From: Paenibacillus sp. IHBB 10380
GTDB taxonomy: Bacteria > Bacillota > Bacilli > Paenibacillales > Paenibacillaceae
DNA length: 64,000 nucleotides
Assembly: GCF_000949425.1 (NCBI RefSeq)
Contig: NZ_CP010976.1
Span: forward strand, 1,860,001-1,924,000
Reading direction: 5' to 3'
Part shown: one piece after another, positions 46,510 to 55,870 of the stretch
Position numbering within the stretch: the first letter of the stretch is position 1
How the letters are laid out: every line of letters begins with the position of its first letter
The notes under the pieces: model-generated
The model's input: only the letters and a program-made list of their open reading frames with translations
What the model was told of the DNA's origin: nothing
The model's database searches: none
Program-made: the position numbers and the translations under genes

Positions 46510-47103
46510 TTGAATGATGCGGAGTTAAATCAGATCATTACAGATGTGTTGAATGGGAGGACAGAAAAATTTGAGGAAATCATGGAGGTCTATCAAAAAC
46601 CGATTTTTCTCTATTGTTATCATATGCTAGGCAATTATGCCGAAGCCGAGGATAACGCACAGGAAGTATTTTTGAAGACATTCCGCAACTTGCAGAAATT
46701 TACCCAGCATGAGATGAATTTTGGCGCCTGGTTATACAAGATTGCCTATCATCAATGTATCGACATCATCCGTAAGCGAAAGCTGGTGAAATATATGCCT
46801 TTCTTTTACCAGGATGACAAAGAAAATAAAGATGTCGATTTGCATATTGAAGCCAACTATTTTGATGAATCCGTACATCAGGCCATGGCGAAATTATAGG
46901 CGGAAGAGCGTAATTTGTTAATCTTACGTTGTGTCGAGGATAAAAGCTACCAGGAGATCGGTTTGATTCTCGGCAAAAACAGCGCCAGCCTTCGTAAAAA
47001 ATACGAACGTACATCTGCAAAATTTCGAAAGTATTATGCTCAAGTGAAGGGAGTGGGAGTGTATGAATATGGACAAGGATCGGGATTTGAAAAAACTGTT
47101 TGA
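46510..47103 (+). pseudogene. ECF sigma factor with internal TAG stop
   Basis: TTG 46510 follows a GGGGGGAG site and opens a sigma-70 region 2 domain (YCYHMLGNYAEAEDNAQEVF, FGAWLYKIAYHQCIDIIRKR). The frame is stopped by TAG 46897-46899 after AMAKL and continues in the same frame with AEERNLLILRCVEDKSYQEI, a region 4 domain, to 47103. A single base change (for example TTG or TCG to TAG) explains it. Without readthrough the product lacks the -35-binding domain. It overlaps the intact anti-sigma-like gene by 41 bases. Confidence 0.82.
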
Positions 47104-48013
47104 TGACCCGCGCATTCCCGACGCCGACTTGACAGGAAAAGTAATGAGAATACTACATGCTAAGCCAAAAGAAAAGGAGAGGTTTTTTGTGAAATATAAA
47201 GTTGCTTTGACTGCGTTTGTAGGGATGATGTTAATGGCCTCCACGGGTTATGCGGCAGTTCAATATCATTCTTTGAACAACAAGGATGGCGAAGTCGTAT
47301 ATGAGACTAAATCGACGAAAGATTACGGAAAAACAGAATCGAAAGATGAGGTAGAGCGTTACAAGGCATTTTATGAACTTAAGGATAAGGTGCTAAAGAA
47401 CGGGGAAGCTGGGCTGTTCTATATGGTTGCCAATAACCCGAATCATGAAACAATTCTTGGAACGAAGGTGACTATCTTCCAAGATCTTTCTCAATTGCGC
47501 GATAAGATTACGGATAAATCCATTAAGATCGCAGACAAAGTCAATGGAAATTATACATTCCAAAAGGCGGACGTAATCTTTAAAAATGCTCAGGAAGTGA
47601 ATCCTCCTTCTTCGGAAGAAAAAAAGAAAATGGCAGAAAAGCTGAGAAAGCAGGCGGAAGAATCCAATCAGGGATATGCCATGATGCCGGTTGAAATGAC
47701 AGATCAGTTTTTCCTTCTCTTTGCTACGTATCAAAATGGCGAAGATGAAATCGGGGTTGATATCACTAATCTGAGTGGAAAGAGCGATCCTACAATGTAT
47801 ATTGACGAGAACGTTGAATTTAAGCAGGAGAAGGTTCAAGTGAAGGGAGTAGAAATGCTGCATACAGAATATGGTCCTTCGCAGACGCACGAGCTGAAAT
47901 GGGTATACGAGAGCCCAGACAAAAAGGTAAAATACGCCTATACTTTACGTGGAGACATAAATAAAGTAAGCAAAGAAACTTTGATGAAAATTGCCGAAGG
48001 CTATTTGGAATAA
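47063..48013 (+). CDS. Anti-sigma-like membrane protein
   Basis: A 316-residue protein: a cytoplasmic N-terminus (1-44, MDKDRDLKKLFDDPRIPDAD), one membrane helix (about 45-66, KVALTAFVGMMLMASTGYA) and an extracytoplasmic domain rich in Lys and Glu (about 70-316) that recalls DUF4367-type sensor domains. It overlaps the broken ECF sigma gene and was its likely partner. GGGAGTGGGAG precedes the ATG. With the sigma factor interrupted, its target may be gone or may be another ECF factor such as the one at 16296. Confidence 0.8.
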   Translation: MNMDKDRDLKKLFDDPRIPDADLTGKVMRILHAKPKEKERFFVKYKVALTAFVGMMLMASTGYAAVQYHSLNNKDGEVVYETKSTKDYGKTESKDEVERYKAFYELKDKVLKNGEAGLFYMVANNPNHETILGTKVTIFQDLSQLRDKITDKSIKIADKVNGNYTFQKADVIFKNAQEVNPPSSEEKKKMAEKLRKQAEESNQGYAMMPVEMTDQFFLLFATYQNGEDEIGVDITNLSGKSDPTMYIDENVEFKQEKVQVKGVEMLHTEYGPSQTHELKWVYESPDKKVKYAYTLRGDINKVSKETLMKIAEGYLE

Positions 48014-48026
48014 TAAATATTAAAAC

Positions 48027-48073
48027 AACGGGAATCTTCTCCAAAGCTAATTGGGGTTGATTCCCGTTTTTCC
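48027..48073 (+). terminator. Rho-independent terminator
   Basis: AACGGGAATC and GATTCCCGTT around a 22-base loop, followed by TTT. Confidence 0.75.
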
Positions 48074-48251
48074 TTTTGGCAGGGACCGGCTACATGCTTT
48101 ATGATTGGACCGTTTCGGGCGCAAGGCAACGAAATAGATGGCCAATATAAATTTTATTCTAGACACTCATTTAATCGGCCCCGATTATTGAAGATAAAAG
48201 TGTTTTTCGTATTAATGAGATTAGTAAATCAGATTACTTATTTGAATAAGT

Positions 48252-48809
48252 TCATTTTAAAGTTTTCTCTATATAATCCCAATTAAATATTTTTTTCATT
48301 TCCTCATTTGCTTCTTGCTCACTAATATTACTTCCTTCATTCACCCACCAATTGAGTACGCCTAATGATGCACCGGAAAAGGCAGCTAAAGCGATCTCTG
48401 AAGAGAATGATAGGATTTGATTACTATTTTCATCTTGAATAACATTTTTAACCCCTTTATTCATCTCTTTCATAATGATGTACCTTAAAGAATCCTTTTC
48501 TTCTGTTAACAATTGTGAAAATAGTGCTTTATACTTCAATGACATGTTGAATAATTTAATCAGGTTTTCACGAATATTACCCTCAATAAATTGAAATTCC
48601 TTGGCTATATTTTGTAATCCATAAGCCATTAAATCATATTTATCATCAAAATGCGTATAAAACGTTGTGCGATGAACCATAGCTTCTTCACAAATTTCCT
48701 TTACAGAAATAGTATGAAATGAATGACGTTCTAGTAAAGTAAATAATGATTGAACTAAGAGTTTTCTAGTTCTCATGACGCGTAAGTCTTCTTTCTTTTT
48801 GTTATCCAT
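48252..48809 (-). CDS. TetR/AcrR-family transcriptional regulator
   Basis: A 185-residue regulator with the HTH at about 20-60 (ISVKEICEEAMVHRTTFYTH) and a C-terminal ligand domain (TetR_C_7/8 like). It is AT-rich and divergent from an FAD monooxygenase. A perfect palindrome in the spacer at 48915 is a good operator candidate, so the pair probably forms a substrate-inducible cassette of the TetR/monooxygenase type found in the Bacillus cereus group. Confidence 0.92.
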   Translation of the reverse strand: MDNKKKEDLRVMRTRKLLVQSLFTLLERHSFHTISVKEICEEAMVHRTTFYTHFDDKYDLMAYGLQNIAKEFQFIEGNIRENLIKLFNMSLKYKALFSQLLTEEKDSLRYIIMKEMNKGVKNVIQDENSNQILSFSSEIALAAFSGASLGVLNWWVNEGSNISEQEANEEMKKIFNWDYIEKTLK

Positions 48810-48914
48810 TCAGCAAAATCTCCTTCGTGTCTAGTTAATCGACATTTTCGAAATACTGTTCGTTGCCTACATAAGTTATACACTATATCATATAAACTAC
48901 AGCAGTACAAAAAA

Positions 48915-48928
48915 TATACACGTGTATA
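48915..48928. promoter_or_regulatory. Palindromic operator candidate (TetR)
   Basis: TATACACGTGTATA is a perfect 14-base palindrome in the 159-base spacer between the divergent TetR and monooxygenase genes. Confidence 0.55.
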
Positions 48929-48968
48929 AAATAGGCTGTTAAGTATATTTTAAGGGAGTGTAGCTAAT

Positions 48969-50030
48969 ATGAAGGATGATTTAAAGGTAGTTATTATTGG
49001 CGGTGGGCTTGGCGGAGCAGCAACAGCAACAGCGTTACACAAACGTGGTATTCAAGCGCATATATATGAGCAAGCACCAGAGTTAACTGAAGTAGGTGCT
49101 GGAATTGTTATGCATCCACCAACGCAACATTTATTATATAAATGGGGTTTAGGTGAGTTATGTGAAGAAAAAGGGAAAACTGTTGAAAAACTTGATATGT
49201 TAACAGCAAAAGGTGAATTAATAGCAGATGGCCCGAAAAGTGGATTAGATTTATTGACTTTAGATAGTTTAGAAGGGTACAAGCCACGTGTTATCCATCG
49301 TGCACATTTATTAAATACCCTATTAACACCGTTATCAAGTGAATATATTCATTTAGATCATAAATGTGAGTCTATGATTGAGCATGAAGATCATGTAGAG
49401 ATTCGGTTTACAAATGGGAAAGTTGTACAGGCAGATGTAGTGATTGCAGCGGACGGTATTCACTCAAATACGCGTAAAATCTTTAGTAATGATGAACCGA
49501 TCTTTTGTGGGGCCCATTCAATTCGTACTATTTTCAGTTATGAGGAAACCAAACATCTAGTGGAAGAAAAACGTGTTGTAATGTACCAAGAGGGTGATAT
49601 AATTGCGTTCCTTATTCCAGTCGCCAATGGTGTTGCATTAGATATGATCTATCCGACGCAAGATGCGTCATGGTCAAAATCTGTAGATAAAGAGCTAATT
49701 CTATCACACGTAGGACATTTTGAAGAAGGATTTGTGCGATTATTTGATTCATTAGAATATCCAGTAATGTCGCGCGCGTTATATTTTAGACAACCACTTG
49801 AGAAATGGAGTACAAGCCGTATTACATTACTTGGTGATTCAGCACATGCAATGTTGCCAACGCTAGGTCAAGGTGCAAACTCTGCTATTCAAGATGCTGA
49901 AGCAATCGCTGATGCATTAGCTTCATGTGAGACGATTACTGAGGCATTTGAACAATATGAACAAGAACGCCGACCAGTTACAACTGCTATTCAAACACAA
50001 TCTCAAAATCCTGAATTGCTAAAGGCATAG
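48969..50030 (+). CDS. FAD-dependent monooxygenase
   Basis: A 353-residue class A flavoprotein monooxygenase. VVIIGGGLGGAATATALHKR is the FAD ADP-binding fold, ADVVIAADGIHSNTRK the DG motif and ITLLGDSAHAMLPTLGQGA the GD motif. It resembles salicylate/3-hydroxybenzoate hydroxylases and TetX-like enzymes and hydroxylates an aromatic or polyketide substrate with NAD(P)H and O2. AAGGGAG lies 11 bases before the ATG. Slightly shorter than the family average (about 370-400). Divergent TetR regulator; ends at a terminator. Confidence 0.92.
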   Translation: MKDDLKVVIIGGGLGGAATATALHKRGIQAHIYEQAPELTEVGAGIVMHPPTQHLLYKWGLGELCEEKGKTVEKLDMLTAKGELIADGPKSGLDLLTLDSLEGYKPRVIHRAHLLNTLLTPLSSEYIHLDHKCESMIEHEDHVEIRFTNGKVVQADVVIAADGIHSNTRKIFSNDEPIFCGAHSIRTIFSYEETKHLVEEKRVVMYQEGDIIAFLIPVANGVALDMIYPTQDASWSKSVDKELILSHVGHFEEGFVRLFDSLEYPVMSRALYFRQPLEKWSTSRITLLGDSAHAMLPTLGQGANSAIQDAEAIADALASCETITEAFEQYEQERRPVTTAIQTQSQNPELLKA

Positions 50031-50038
50031 TAATACTG

Positions 50039-50068
50039 ACGTGTCACTAAGATGGGTGACACGTTTTT
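50039..50068 (+). terminator. Rho-independent terminator
   Basis: ACGTGTCAC and GTGACACGT form a 9-bp stem around an 8-base loop, followed by TTTTT. Confidence 0.85.
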
Positions 50069-50507
50069 CTGTTTTATTCTTCTTGTTGCTTATAAGTCAT
50101 ATAACTATCTGCATCTAACCGAATTTACGCATCGGAAGATTGAAATATATGCACTTAATTTTTTACTGAAGCTTTCGGATAGTTTGATTAAGAAATTAAA
50201 AATGGCAATAAGATAACTAAAAAACCAGCCACTAATAAGAAGTTCCAAAAATGTGAGATAACAATTCCCCTTGAAATTCCATTACACAAAACAATATTCA
50301 CTAAGTTGAGGGCTTTTTTTAGGGTACCAAAAAACCTAAAGCATAATAATTTCATATTTATTTTAACATAAATATCCAATTATCATCTATAATTCACAGA
50401 GAATATAGGAACTTCCTTTTCCATAATTATTATTTATCAACCTTAAGCTTTTAGTATAGCCTTTAAAATTAGATCAAAGATAAATAATGAAGAACAGGGG
50501 AAAGGAG

Positions 50508-50532
50508 AAAACCGGCACTTGCCGGTTTTTTT
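50508..50532 (+). terminator. Rho-independent terminator with no visible gene
   Basis: AAAACCGGC and GCCGGTTTT around an ACTT loop, followed by further T. It lacks an obvious gene upstream, so it may end a small RNA or a deleted gene. Confidence 0.65.
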
Positions 50533-50801
50533 ATTTTCTGCGGTTTTAAGCCTTTTGCATTCCGCATTGTAACAAGAGTAAAGCGACTAACCTTCCAGGA
50601 GGCCGAGCCTCATTAAAAATTAGAGAAGGGGAGAATCGGAAGACAAGATTCTCTATTGTGTTTACTTTTTTAAACCAGATTTATTTAGCTTTAAAAGTAA
50701 TTCAATAATAGGATAAGGAATAGAGCACAGTTAGGAGCTACCGATTCGATCAATATTACGTAAAATTCTATTTTGACGAATAATTATTGGTTGGTGTCCG
50801 T

Positions 50802-50931
50802 TGTACCAATAGTAGTTGCATTGGAACCCTTATTCTATAAGGATTTTTGGGTTATGCATCTATTTTAGATTCACAAATTATGTGAACTAAAAGTAATTGC
50901 ATAACATCCAAGTGTACCAAAAGTAGTAGCA
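50802..50931. repeat. Two copies of a 19-base direct repeat
   Basis: TGTACCAATAGTAGTTGCA (50802-50820) and TGTACCAAAAGTAGTAGCA (50913-50931) differ at two positions. A weaker third copy AAAAGTAATTGCATAA is at about 50889. They look like ends of a lost mobile element or protein-binding sites. Confidence 0.45.
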
Positions 50932-50975
50932 TAAATAAGGAAACTATTCGTTTGATGAAAGTAAATGCAACTAAC

Positions 50976-51011
50976 ATCACCTTCCTTTTTTCTTGATAAA
51001 AATACCAAATG
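50976..51011. repeat. 36-base segment repeated at 53273
   Basis: ATCACCTTCCTTTTTTCTTG and the following bases to CAAATGA recur with few changes at 53273-53309. The two copies bracket the GntR-ABC operon. Confidence 0.5.
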
Positions 51012-51241
51012 AAAAGGAAGAGGAGAAGGCAATAGAGTTTCATTATTGGATGAATAGTAAACAAAATGTTCAATATGAGAATCTGATTTGCCCGGTAAAA
51101 CCATTAAAATAATTAACCGTCTAAGCCACGATCTTCTGCCGTTGCAGTCTTCCAGCGCGTACGAGTTGAAAACGTAGAGGAGGCACGGGGACTATCAATT
51201 CCGGCAGCCTCTATTGCAGACTGTACTGTATTGATATACAA

Positions 51242-51262
51242 TGTACTTGAACGGTAAGTACA
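51242..51262. promoter_or_regulatory. Inverted-repeat operator candidate (GntR)
   Basis: TGTACTT and AAGTACA are perfect complements 7 bases apart, 20 bases before the GntR start. This fits a GntR-type operator for autoregulation. Confidence 0.45.
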
Positions 51263-51282
51263 CTTACGGGAAGTGAGCTTAA

Positions 51283-51657
51283 TTGGAAATTGTTATCAGC
51301 AGTAATACGAGTAAGCCAATCTATGAACAAATCTCTTCACAAATCAAAGCGATGGTGATGAAAGGAGAATTAAAAACAGGCGATCCAATTCCATCTATGC
51401 GTTCGCTCGCCAAGACGATCCATGTAAGTGTGATCACGGTGCAAAAAGCATATGAAGATTTGCAACGTGATGGGTTTATTGAAACGACGGTTGGACGAGG
51501 TAGTTTTATCTCCGCACAAAATCGAAATTTTATCCAAGAAGAACAGCAGAAAATAATTGAAGAATATTTAAGGTTGGCCACGGAAACCGCACGAACTAGC
51601 GGGATAAATTTAGAACAACTCATAGAGCTTTTAAAGTTGTATTACAGGGAGGACTAG
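51283..51657 (+). CDS. GntR-family regulator (YtrA subfamily)
   Basis: A 124-residue YtrA-type regulator: a winged helix (about 10-75; KPIYEQISSQIKAMVMKGEL and SMRSLAKTIHVSVITVQKAY) and a short C-terminal dimerisation helix. TTG 51283 after GGGAAGTGAG is the start. The next gene starts 3 bases after the stop. In Bacillus such regulators repress an ABC transporter operon that is induced by wall-active antibiotics; the same is inferred here. Confidence 0.92.
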   Translation: MEIVISSNTSKPIYEQISSQIKAMVMKGELKTGDPIPSMRSLAKTIHVSVITVQKAYEDLQRDGFIETTVGRGSFISAQNRNFIQEEQQKIIEEYLRLATETARTSGINLEQLIELLKLYYRED

Positions 51658-51660
51658 TCG

Positions 51661-52524
51661 ATGAATTATTGTTTAGAAGTCAAAAGCCTTTCGAAGACCT
51701 ATCCCGGTTCCAATTTTAGTTTGGATAATGTCTCTTTTTCCATTCCTCAAGGAAGTATCATGGGATTTGTGGGAGAGAATGGGGCGGGCAAAACGACGAC
51801 CATTAGTTCAATTTTGAATGTGGTCAAGCGAGACAGCGGGATGATCAAAATCTTTGGCGAAGAAATGACGGAGGAACGAACTGACATCCTCAACAATATC
51901 GGGGTTGTGTTTGATGCAATTAATTTCCCCGAGGCTCTAACTGCCAACAGGTTAGCTGCGGTGTTTAATGATATTTATCAAAAATGGGACGGCGATCTCT
52001 TCCGGAATCTAATCCGCAGACTTCAGGTGCCTGCTCACATAAAAATAAAAGATCTGTCACGTGGCATGACTATGAAGCTAGCCGTGGCAGTGGCTTTGTC
52101 GCATGGAGCAAAACTGCTGCTGTTGGACGAGGCTACTTCCGGCCTTGACCCTGTTGTCAGAGAAGAGATGCTAGATTTGTTTTTAGAGTTTGTGGAAAAT
52201 GAAGAGCATTCCATTCTCATGTCTTCACACATTACCAGTGACTTGGAAAAAATTGCAGATTATATCACGTTTATTCACAATGGCAAAATCATTTTAACAG
52301 AGCAAAAAGATTTGCTGTTGTACAAATATGGAATTGCCCGTTGCAAAGTGGAGCAGTTTCAGAATCTTGACAAGTTAGAGTATCTTGCATACAGGAAAAG
52401 AGGACTACAAATCGATGTATTGATCTCTAACAAAGGGAGTTTTGCCAAGAAGCATCATGAAATCATCGTCGATGATGTGACCATTGATGAAATTATGCTG
52501 TTACTGGTCAAGGGGGATAAATAA
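51661..52524 (+). CDS. ABC transporter ATP-binding protein (YtrB-like)
   Basis: A 287-residue ATPase with Walker A GENGAGKTT, a degenerate signature LSRGMTMKL and Walker B LLLLDEATSGLDP, then HITSDLEKIADY for the switch region. The LSRGM variant is usual in ABC-2-type exporters. A C-terminal extension (about 215-287) follows. GGGAGGA precedes the ATG. It lies directly after the GntR gene and its stop abuts the permease start, so the three form one operon. Confidence 0.93.
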   Translation: MNYCLEVKSLSKTYPGSNFSLDNVSFSIPQGSIMGFVGENGAGKTTTISSILNVVKRDSGMIKIFGEEMTEERTDILNNIGVVFDAINFPEALTANRLAAVFNDIYQKWDGDLFRNLIRRLQVPAHIKIKDLSRGMTMKLAVAVALSHGAKLLLLDEATSGLDPVVREEMLDLFLEFVENEEHSILMSSHITSDLEKIADYITFIHNGKIILTEQKDLLLYKYGIARCKVEQFQNLDKLEYLAYRKRGLQIDVLISNKGSFAKKHHEIIVDDVTIDEIMLLLVKGDK

Positions 52525-53166
52525 ATGAGGGGACTAATCCGCAACAATTTTTATTCTATGGCAAGCAATATCCGCTTAGCTTTAGTAATAGCCGGTTTTT
52601 TAGCATTGGTTCCTTTGGTACTCAAGGATACGACGATGATTTCGATGATTTTTGGCATACAAATATTCCTGTTTATTGCCAATACTGGCACCTCGCTGCG
52701 AGTGGATGAAACCTCCAGATGGAACAAATTTGAACTGACGCTACCGATCCGACGCCGAACTATTATTGGGGCGAAGTACGTGTCATTCTCCATACTGATC
52801 CTCTTTGGAGTGATGATGAGTTTGCTTACTCTTGCAGTTGTCTATGTTGTAGGTTTGCAACTCGATTCTCGGGCTGTGATATATAGTTTTGGATTCGGAC
52901 TTACGTTGTCGATCACATCAGTGGCTTTGATGTATCCAATAATGCTGAGGATCGGTACGGAAAAAAATGAACTCGTCGTATTCTTTTCGGGATTTGGCGC
53001 TATAGGGATTATGCTGGTACTTGCCGCATTACTGGCGCCTGTTACAGGAGGCATGGAGCTTCGTCACCCGTTAGTCAGTATGGTGTCATCGTGTACGGCA
53101 ATAATCCTGTTTATCATATCATTCTTTGTTTCAGTCCACATTCATCGGAATAAAGAGTTTAAGTAG
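52525..53166 (+). CDS. ABC-2-type transporter permease
   Basis: A 213-residue membrane protein with about six helices (near 15-32, 36-56, 85-108, 118-140, 150-175 and 188-207). A short loop RVDETSRWNKFELTLPIRRR between helices 2 and 3 is typical of ABC-2 permeases that report to a YtrB-type ATPase. AAGGGGG lies just before the ATG, which follows the ATPase stop directly. It is the membrane part of the exporter; substrate unknown. Confidence 0.9.
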   Translation: MRGLIRNNFYSMASNIRLALVIAGFLALVPLVLKDTTMISMIFGIQIFLFIANTGTSLRVDETSRWNKFELTLPIRRRTIIGAKYVSFSILILFGVMMSLLTLAVVYVVGLQLDSRAVIYSFGFGLTLSITSVALMYPIMLRIGTEKNELVVFFSGFGAIGIMLVLAALLAPVTGGMELRHPLVSMVSSCTAIILFIISFFVSVHIHRNKEFK

Positions 53167-53473
53167 TTTAGAAATTGGATTCGTGTTGCCGATAATAAAA
53201 CAAAGTTAAGAAATACAAGCGAAATCCATAACCAACTAATTATGGACACGTCGTATCAGCCATTTCAATATAATCACCTTCCCTTTTTCTTGATTAAAGT
53301 ACCAAATGATGGGGATACCAAGCAACCGAAAGGGAAGACCCATAAGTCAACATGGCAATTGAACGGCTGCCATTGTCTAGACTAATACACAAAACTAGTA
53401 TTTTGTACATATGTCTATAAATCGATTTAATGATTTTCGTTCTGTTTTTTATAAGTTCCCCTTTCTTGCAGTA
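53167..53473. other. Intergenic region after the ABC operon
   Basis: It contains the second copy of the 36-base repeat (53273-53309). On the minus strand this encodes IIWYFNQEKGKVIILKWLIR, which resembles the scrap at 50976. No intact gene is seen. Confidence 0.4.
53273..53309. repeat. Second copy of the 36-base repeat
   Basis: Differs from the copy at 50976-51011 by a few substitutions and one extra base. The two copies are in the same orientation and flank the GntR-ABC operon. Confidence 0.5.
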
Positions 53474-53508
53474 AAAAAGCAATTCGGATTTAATCCGAAT
53501 TGCTTTTT
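53474..53508. terminator. Bidirectional terminator
   Basis: AAAAAGCAATTCGGAT and ATCCGAATTGCTTTTT form a perfect 16-bp stem with a TTA loop. It can end the ABC operon and the alaS gene, which face each other. Confidence 0.88.
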
Positions 53509-53620
53509 CTTTGAATACTGTGCTCCGGTACCAAACCCTCTTCGATTGCCGGATTTATCATTCATCCTGGATTCCCGGCAACTCATAACGTTGTTACAAA
53601 TGGCAATCCTAAAACATCAG

Positions 53621-55501
53621 CTATTGTTCCGCGTTCTGGAAATATTTATTAATTACTCCTTTAATCCTTCTAACTCCAGCAGCAGAAGATTGTTCTTTTT
53701 TAATACTGAACTTTCCTAAGTTTGTTGTATCTTCTACATGAGGTCCTCCACATACTTCTCGACTCCAAACTTTCCCTTCGTTATCTTTGATTGTATACAC
53801 CTTAACGATATCCGGATATTTATCCCAAAAATTCCCTTCAACATTACATTCTTTCGCTTCAATTTTAGGCAGCTCTGAAATATAGGTAACTGCTTTTGAT
53901 GAAATCGCATCATTCACATACTTTTCCACCTCAGCTATTTGCTCTGGCGTAAGTTTTTCATCATGGTTGAAGTCAAACCGTAATCGTTCTGAAGTAATAT
54001 TACTTCCTTGTTGATGAACATGATCACCTAAAACTTCCCTTAAACCAGCAAGTAATAAATGAGATACCGTGTGCAGCGCTGTTGTTTCTGTTGAATGTTC
54101 AGCTAATCCACCTTTAAATTTACCCGCAGAAGCAGTTCTGCTCTTTTCAGCATGTTTCTTTGCCGCCTCTATATAAGACGCCTTGTCCTCCATGCTATAT
54201 CCACTTTCAGTTAGAAACTCTTCCGTCAACTCCAAGGGAAACCCATATGTTTCGTAAAAATAAAAGGCATCTGCACCTGTAACTTTACCCTTATTCTTAA
54301 GATGTTTTTGTATTTCAAATTCTCCTTGCTGTAAAGTTCTATAGAAAAGATTTTCTTCCTTATTTACTATTTCGATAACTTTCTTTTTATTACCGATCAA
54401 ATCCTCATAAGCTGTTGCTTCATCTATATAAACTTCAGACAACTCACCCACAAAACTTCCTTGTATACCTATTTTTTTACCTGCACGAATCGCCCTTCTT
54501 AATAACCTTCTTGTTATATACCCTGCATCACTATTAGCTGGCTCCGCACCATCATTAATTAGAAAAGTAGCCGCTCTCACATGATCAAGTATGATTCTAA
54601 ACGACTTTAAATCGTCAGTATATTGTTTACCACTTAACTCCATCAATTTTTTCTTGGGATTAAGGAAGAAAGCCGTATTATAAATATCCTTGTCACCATT
54701 AAGGGCTGTTGCAACCCTTTCTAATCCGCCTCCATAATCAATATTGGGATTTTGCATTTTTACAAATCCTGTGTCTTCTTTTTTGTAACACATAAATACG
54801 TTGTTCCCAATTTCTAAAAACCTCTCGCTTACAGAAGCAGGATGATCCAGTGAATCACCGCCTGGTTCAAGATCATAGAACATTTCACTATCAGACCCAC
54901 CCGGTTCACCAACAGGCATATCCAATGGACTTCCGGCTCGACTCCACCAATTTTCTTTTTCATCGTATAAGAATATTTTTCCACCTCTAGATGCCCCATA
55001 TTGATAGGGATCATCTTCAATGATAGGTTCTATACCAACTGATTTAAATTTTTCTGACCAGATATGAATGGCTTCCGTATCTTTCTGTATATTCAAATCA
55101 TCACTTCCTATAAAAGCACTGATATACAGCCTGCCAGGATCAATTCCTAATTCGATAATATGCCAATTCCAAATGGCATCGATTTGCTTTTTCTTATAGT
55201 TATTTTCATTTGCTTTAAACTCCCATCGACCTATCATTTCAAAAAATGTCAGATGCGACGTATCTCCTACTTCATCAATATCCACTGTCCTTAAACACTT
55301 CTGAATATTAGCAATCTCATTACCTATCGGATGCTTTTCCCCCAATAAATATGGAACCATAGGTTGCATTCCACTTCCTGTAAACAACGTTGAGGGATCA
55401 TTTTCTGGTAACAAGCTAGAAGAGGGCACTTGGCTAGCCCCTATTCCTTTCATAAAATCAATATATGATTTTCTTAACTCATCTGGTGTCATTTTCACCA
55501 T
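53621..55501 (-). CDS. alaS: Alanyl-tRNA synthetase, short form without C-Ala domain
   Basis: A 626-residue class II synthetase that charges tRNA-Ala. The N-terminal catalytic domain (about 1-260) has LFTGSGMQPMVPYLLG and TSHLTFFEMIGRWEF, then the tRNA recognition domain (about 260-410) and the editing domain (about 440-600) with HTVSH and CGGPH zinc/editing motifs. Normal bacterial AlaRS is near 870-880 residues; here the DHHA1/C-Ala region is missing. The sequence is divergent (GEKHPIGNEIANIQKCLRTV), which suggests a second, acquired enzyme rather than the housekeeping one. Start at 55501, with GGAGG 8 bases upstream. A T-box leader precedes it. Confidence 0.9.
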   Translation of the reverse strand: MVKMTPDELRKSYIDFMKGIGASQVPSSSLLPENDPSTLFTGSGMQPMVPYLLGEKHPIGNEIANIQKCLRTVDIDEVGDTSHLTFFEMIGRWEFKANENNYKKKQIDAIWNWHIIELGIDPGRLYISAFIGSDDLNIQKDTEAIHIWSEKFKSVGIEPIIEDDPYQYGASRGGKIFLYDEKENWWSRAGSPLDMPVGEPGGSDSEMFYDLEPGGDSLDHPASVSERFLEIGNNVFMCYKKEDTGFVKMQNPNIDYGGGLERVATALNGDKDIYNTAFFLNPKKKLMELSGKQYTDDLKSFRIILDHVRAATFLINDGAEPANSDAGYITRRLLRRAIRAGKKIGIQGSFVGELSEVYIDEATAYEDLIGNKKKVIEIVNKEENLFYRTLQQGEFEIQKHLKNKGKVTGADAFYFYETYGFPLELTEEFLTESGYSMEDKASYIEAAKKHAEKSRTASAGKFKGGLAEHSTETTALHTVSHLLLAGLREVLGDHVHQQGSNITSERLRFDFNHDEKLTPEQIAEVEKYVNDAISSKAVTYISELPKIEAKECNVEGNFWDKYPDIVKVYTIKDNEGKVWSREVCGGPHVEDTTNLGKFSIKKEQSSAAGVRRIKGVINKYFQNAEQ

Positions 55502-55575
55502 GCTCAATACCTCCATTTCAATTATTAATTATTCTCGGAAAATTATTTTGCAAATATTCAAACGAGAAGAAATAA

Positions 55576-55863
55576 AACAAAAAAGCCCTAAGCTGACATA
55601 TTTCTTGTCAACTTAGGGCGAACTATTATGTCCGTGTTACCACCTAATTTCAGATTTCTCTGCACTCTATCAATACGGGATATCTCCGATATTGTTTCCT
55701 GAATAACGGTGGAACTCCGTTGAAGCCTACTAAGATTCCTCTGTTCGGTTCACAGCTCCGAGACTGCTTCACTATTAGATCAATGAAGATTCGCACCAAC
55801 CATCTTCTCTCTGTGAGATCCCTAATACCTACTATTTCTCATCATAGCCTTTTCGTTTTAAGT
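55576..55863 (-). promoter_or_regulatory. T-box riboswitch leader of alaS
   Basis: The leader has a stem I with AGAGAGAAGATGGTTGGTGC (AG bulge and distal loop motifs), a candidate specifier codon GCA (Ala) at 55767-55765 after GTGAA, the T-box AGGTGGTAACACGG at 55645-55632 and a terminator stem GCCCTAAGTTGACA/TGTCAGCTTAGGGC (55619-55585) with a T tract. The TGGT in the T-box suits the ACCA end of tRNA-Ala. Uncharged tRNA-Ala should raise alaS expression. Confidence 0.88.
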
Positions 55864-55870
55864 TAAACCA

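Larger units (their letters stand above)
50069..51241. other. 1.2-kb intergenic region with repeats, no intact gene
   Basis: I see no intact gene. It holds a terminator (50508), two copies of a 19-base sequence (50802 and 50913), and a 36-base segment (50976-51011) repeated after the ABC operon. On the minus strand the latter encodes a scrap with IWYFYQEKRKV, so parts may be old coding DNA. Confidence 0.45.

Noticed and set aside
50188..50379. 63-residue hydrophobic minus-strand ORF
   Set aside because: AT-rich sequence gives hydrophobic codons by chance; no ribosome site or neighbour support.
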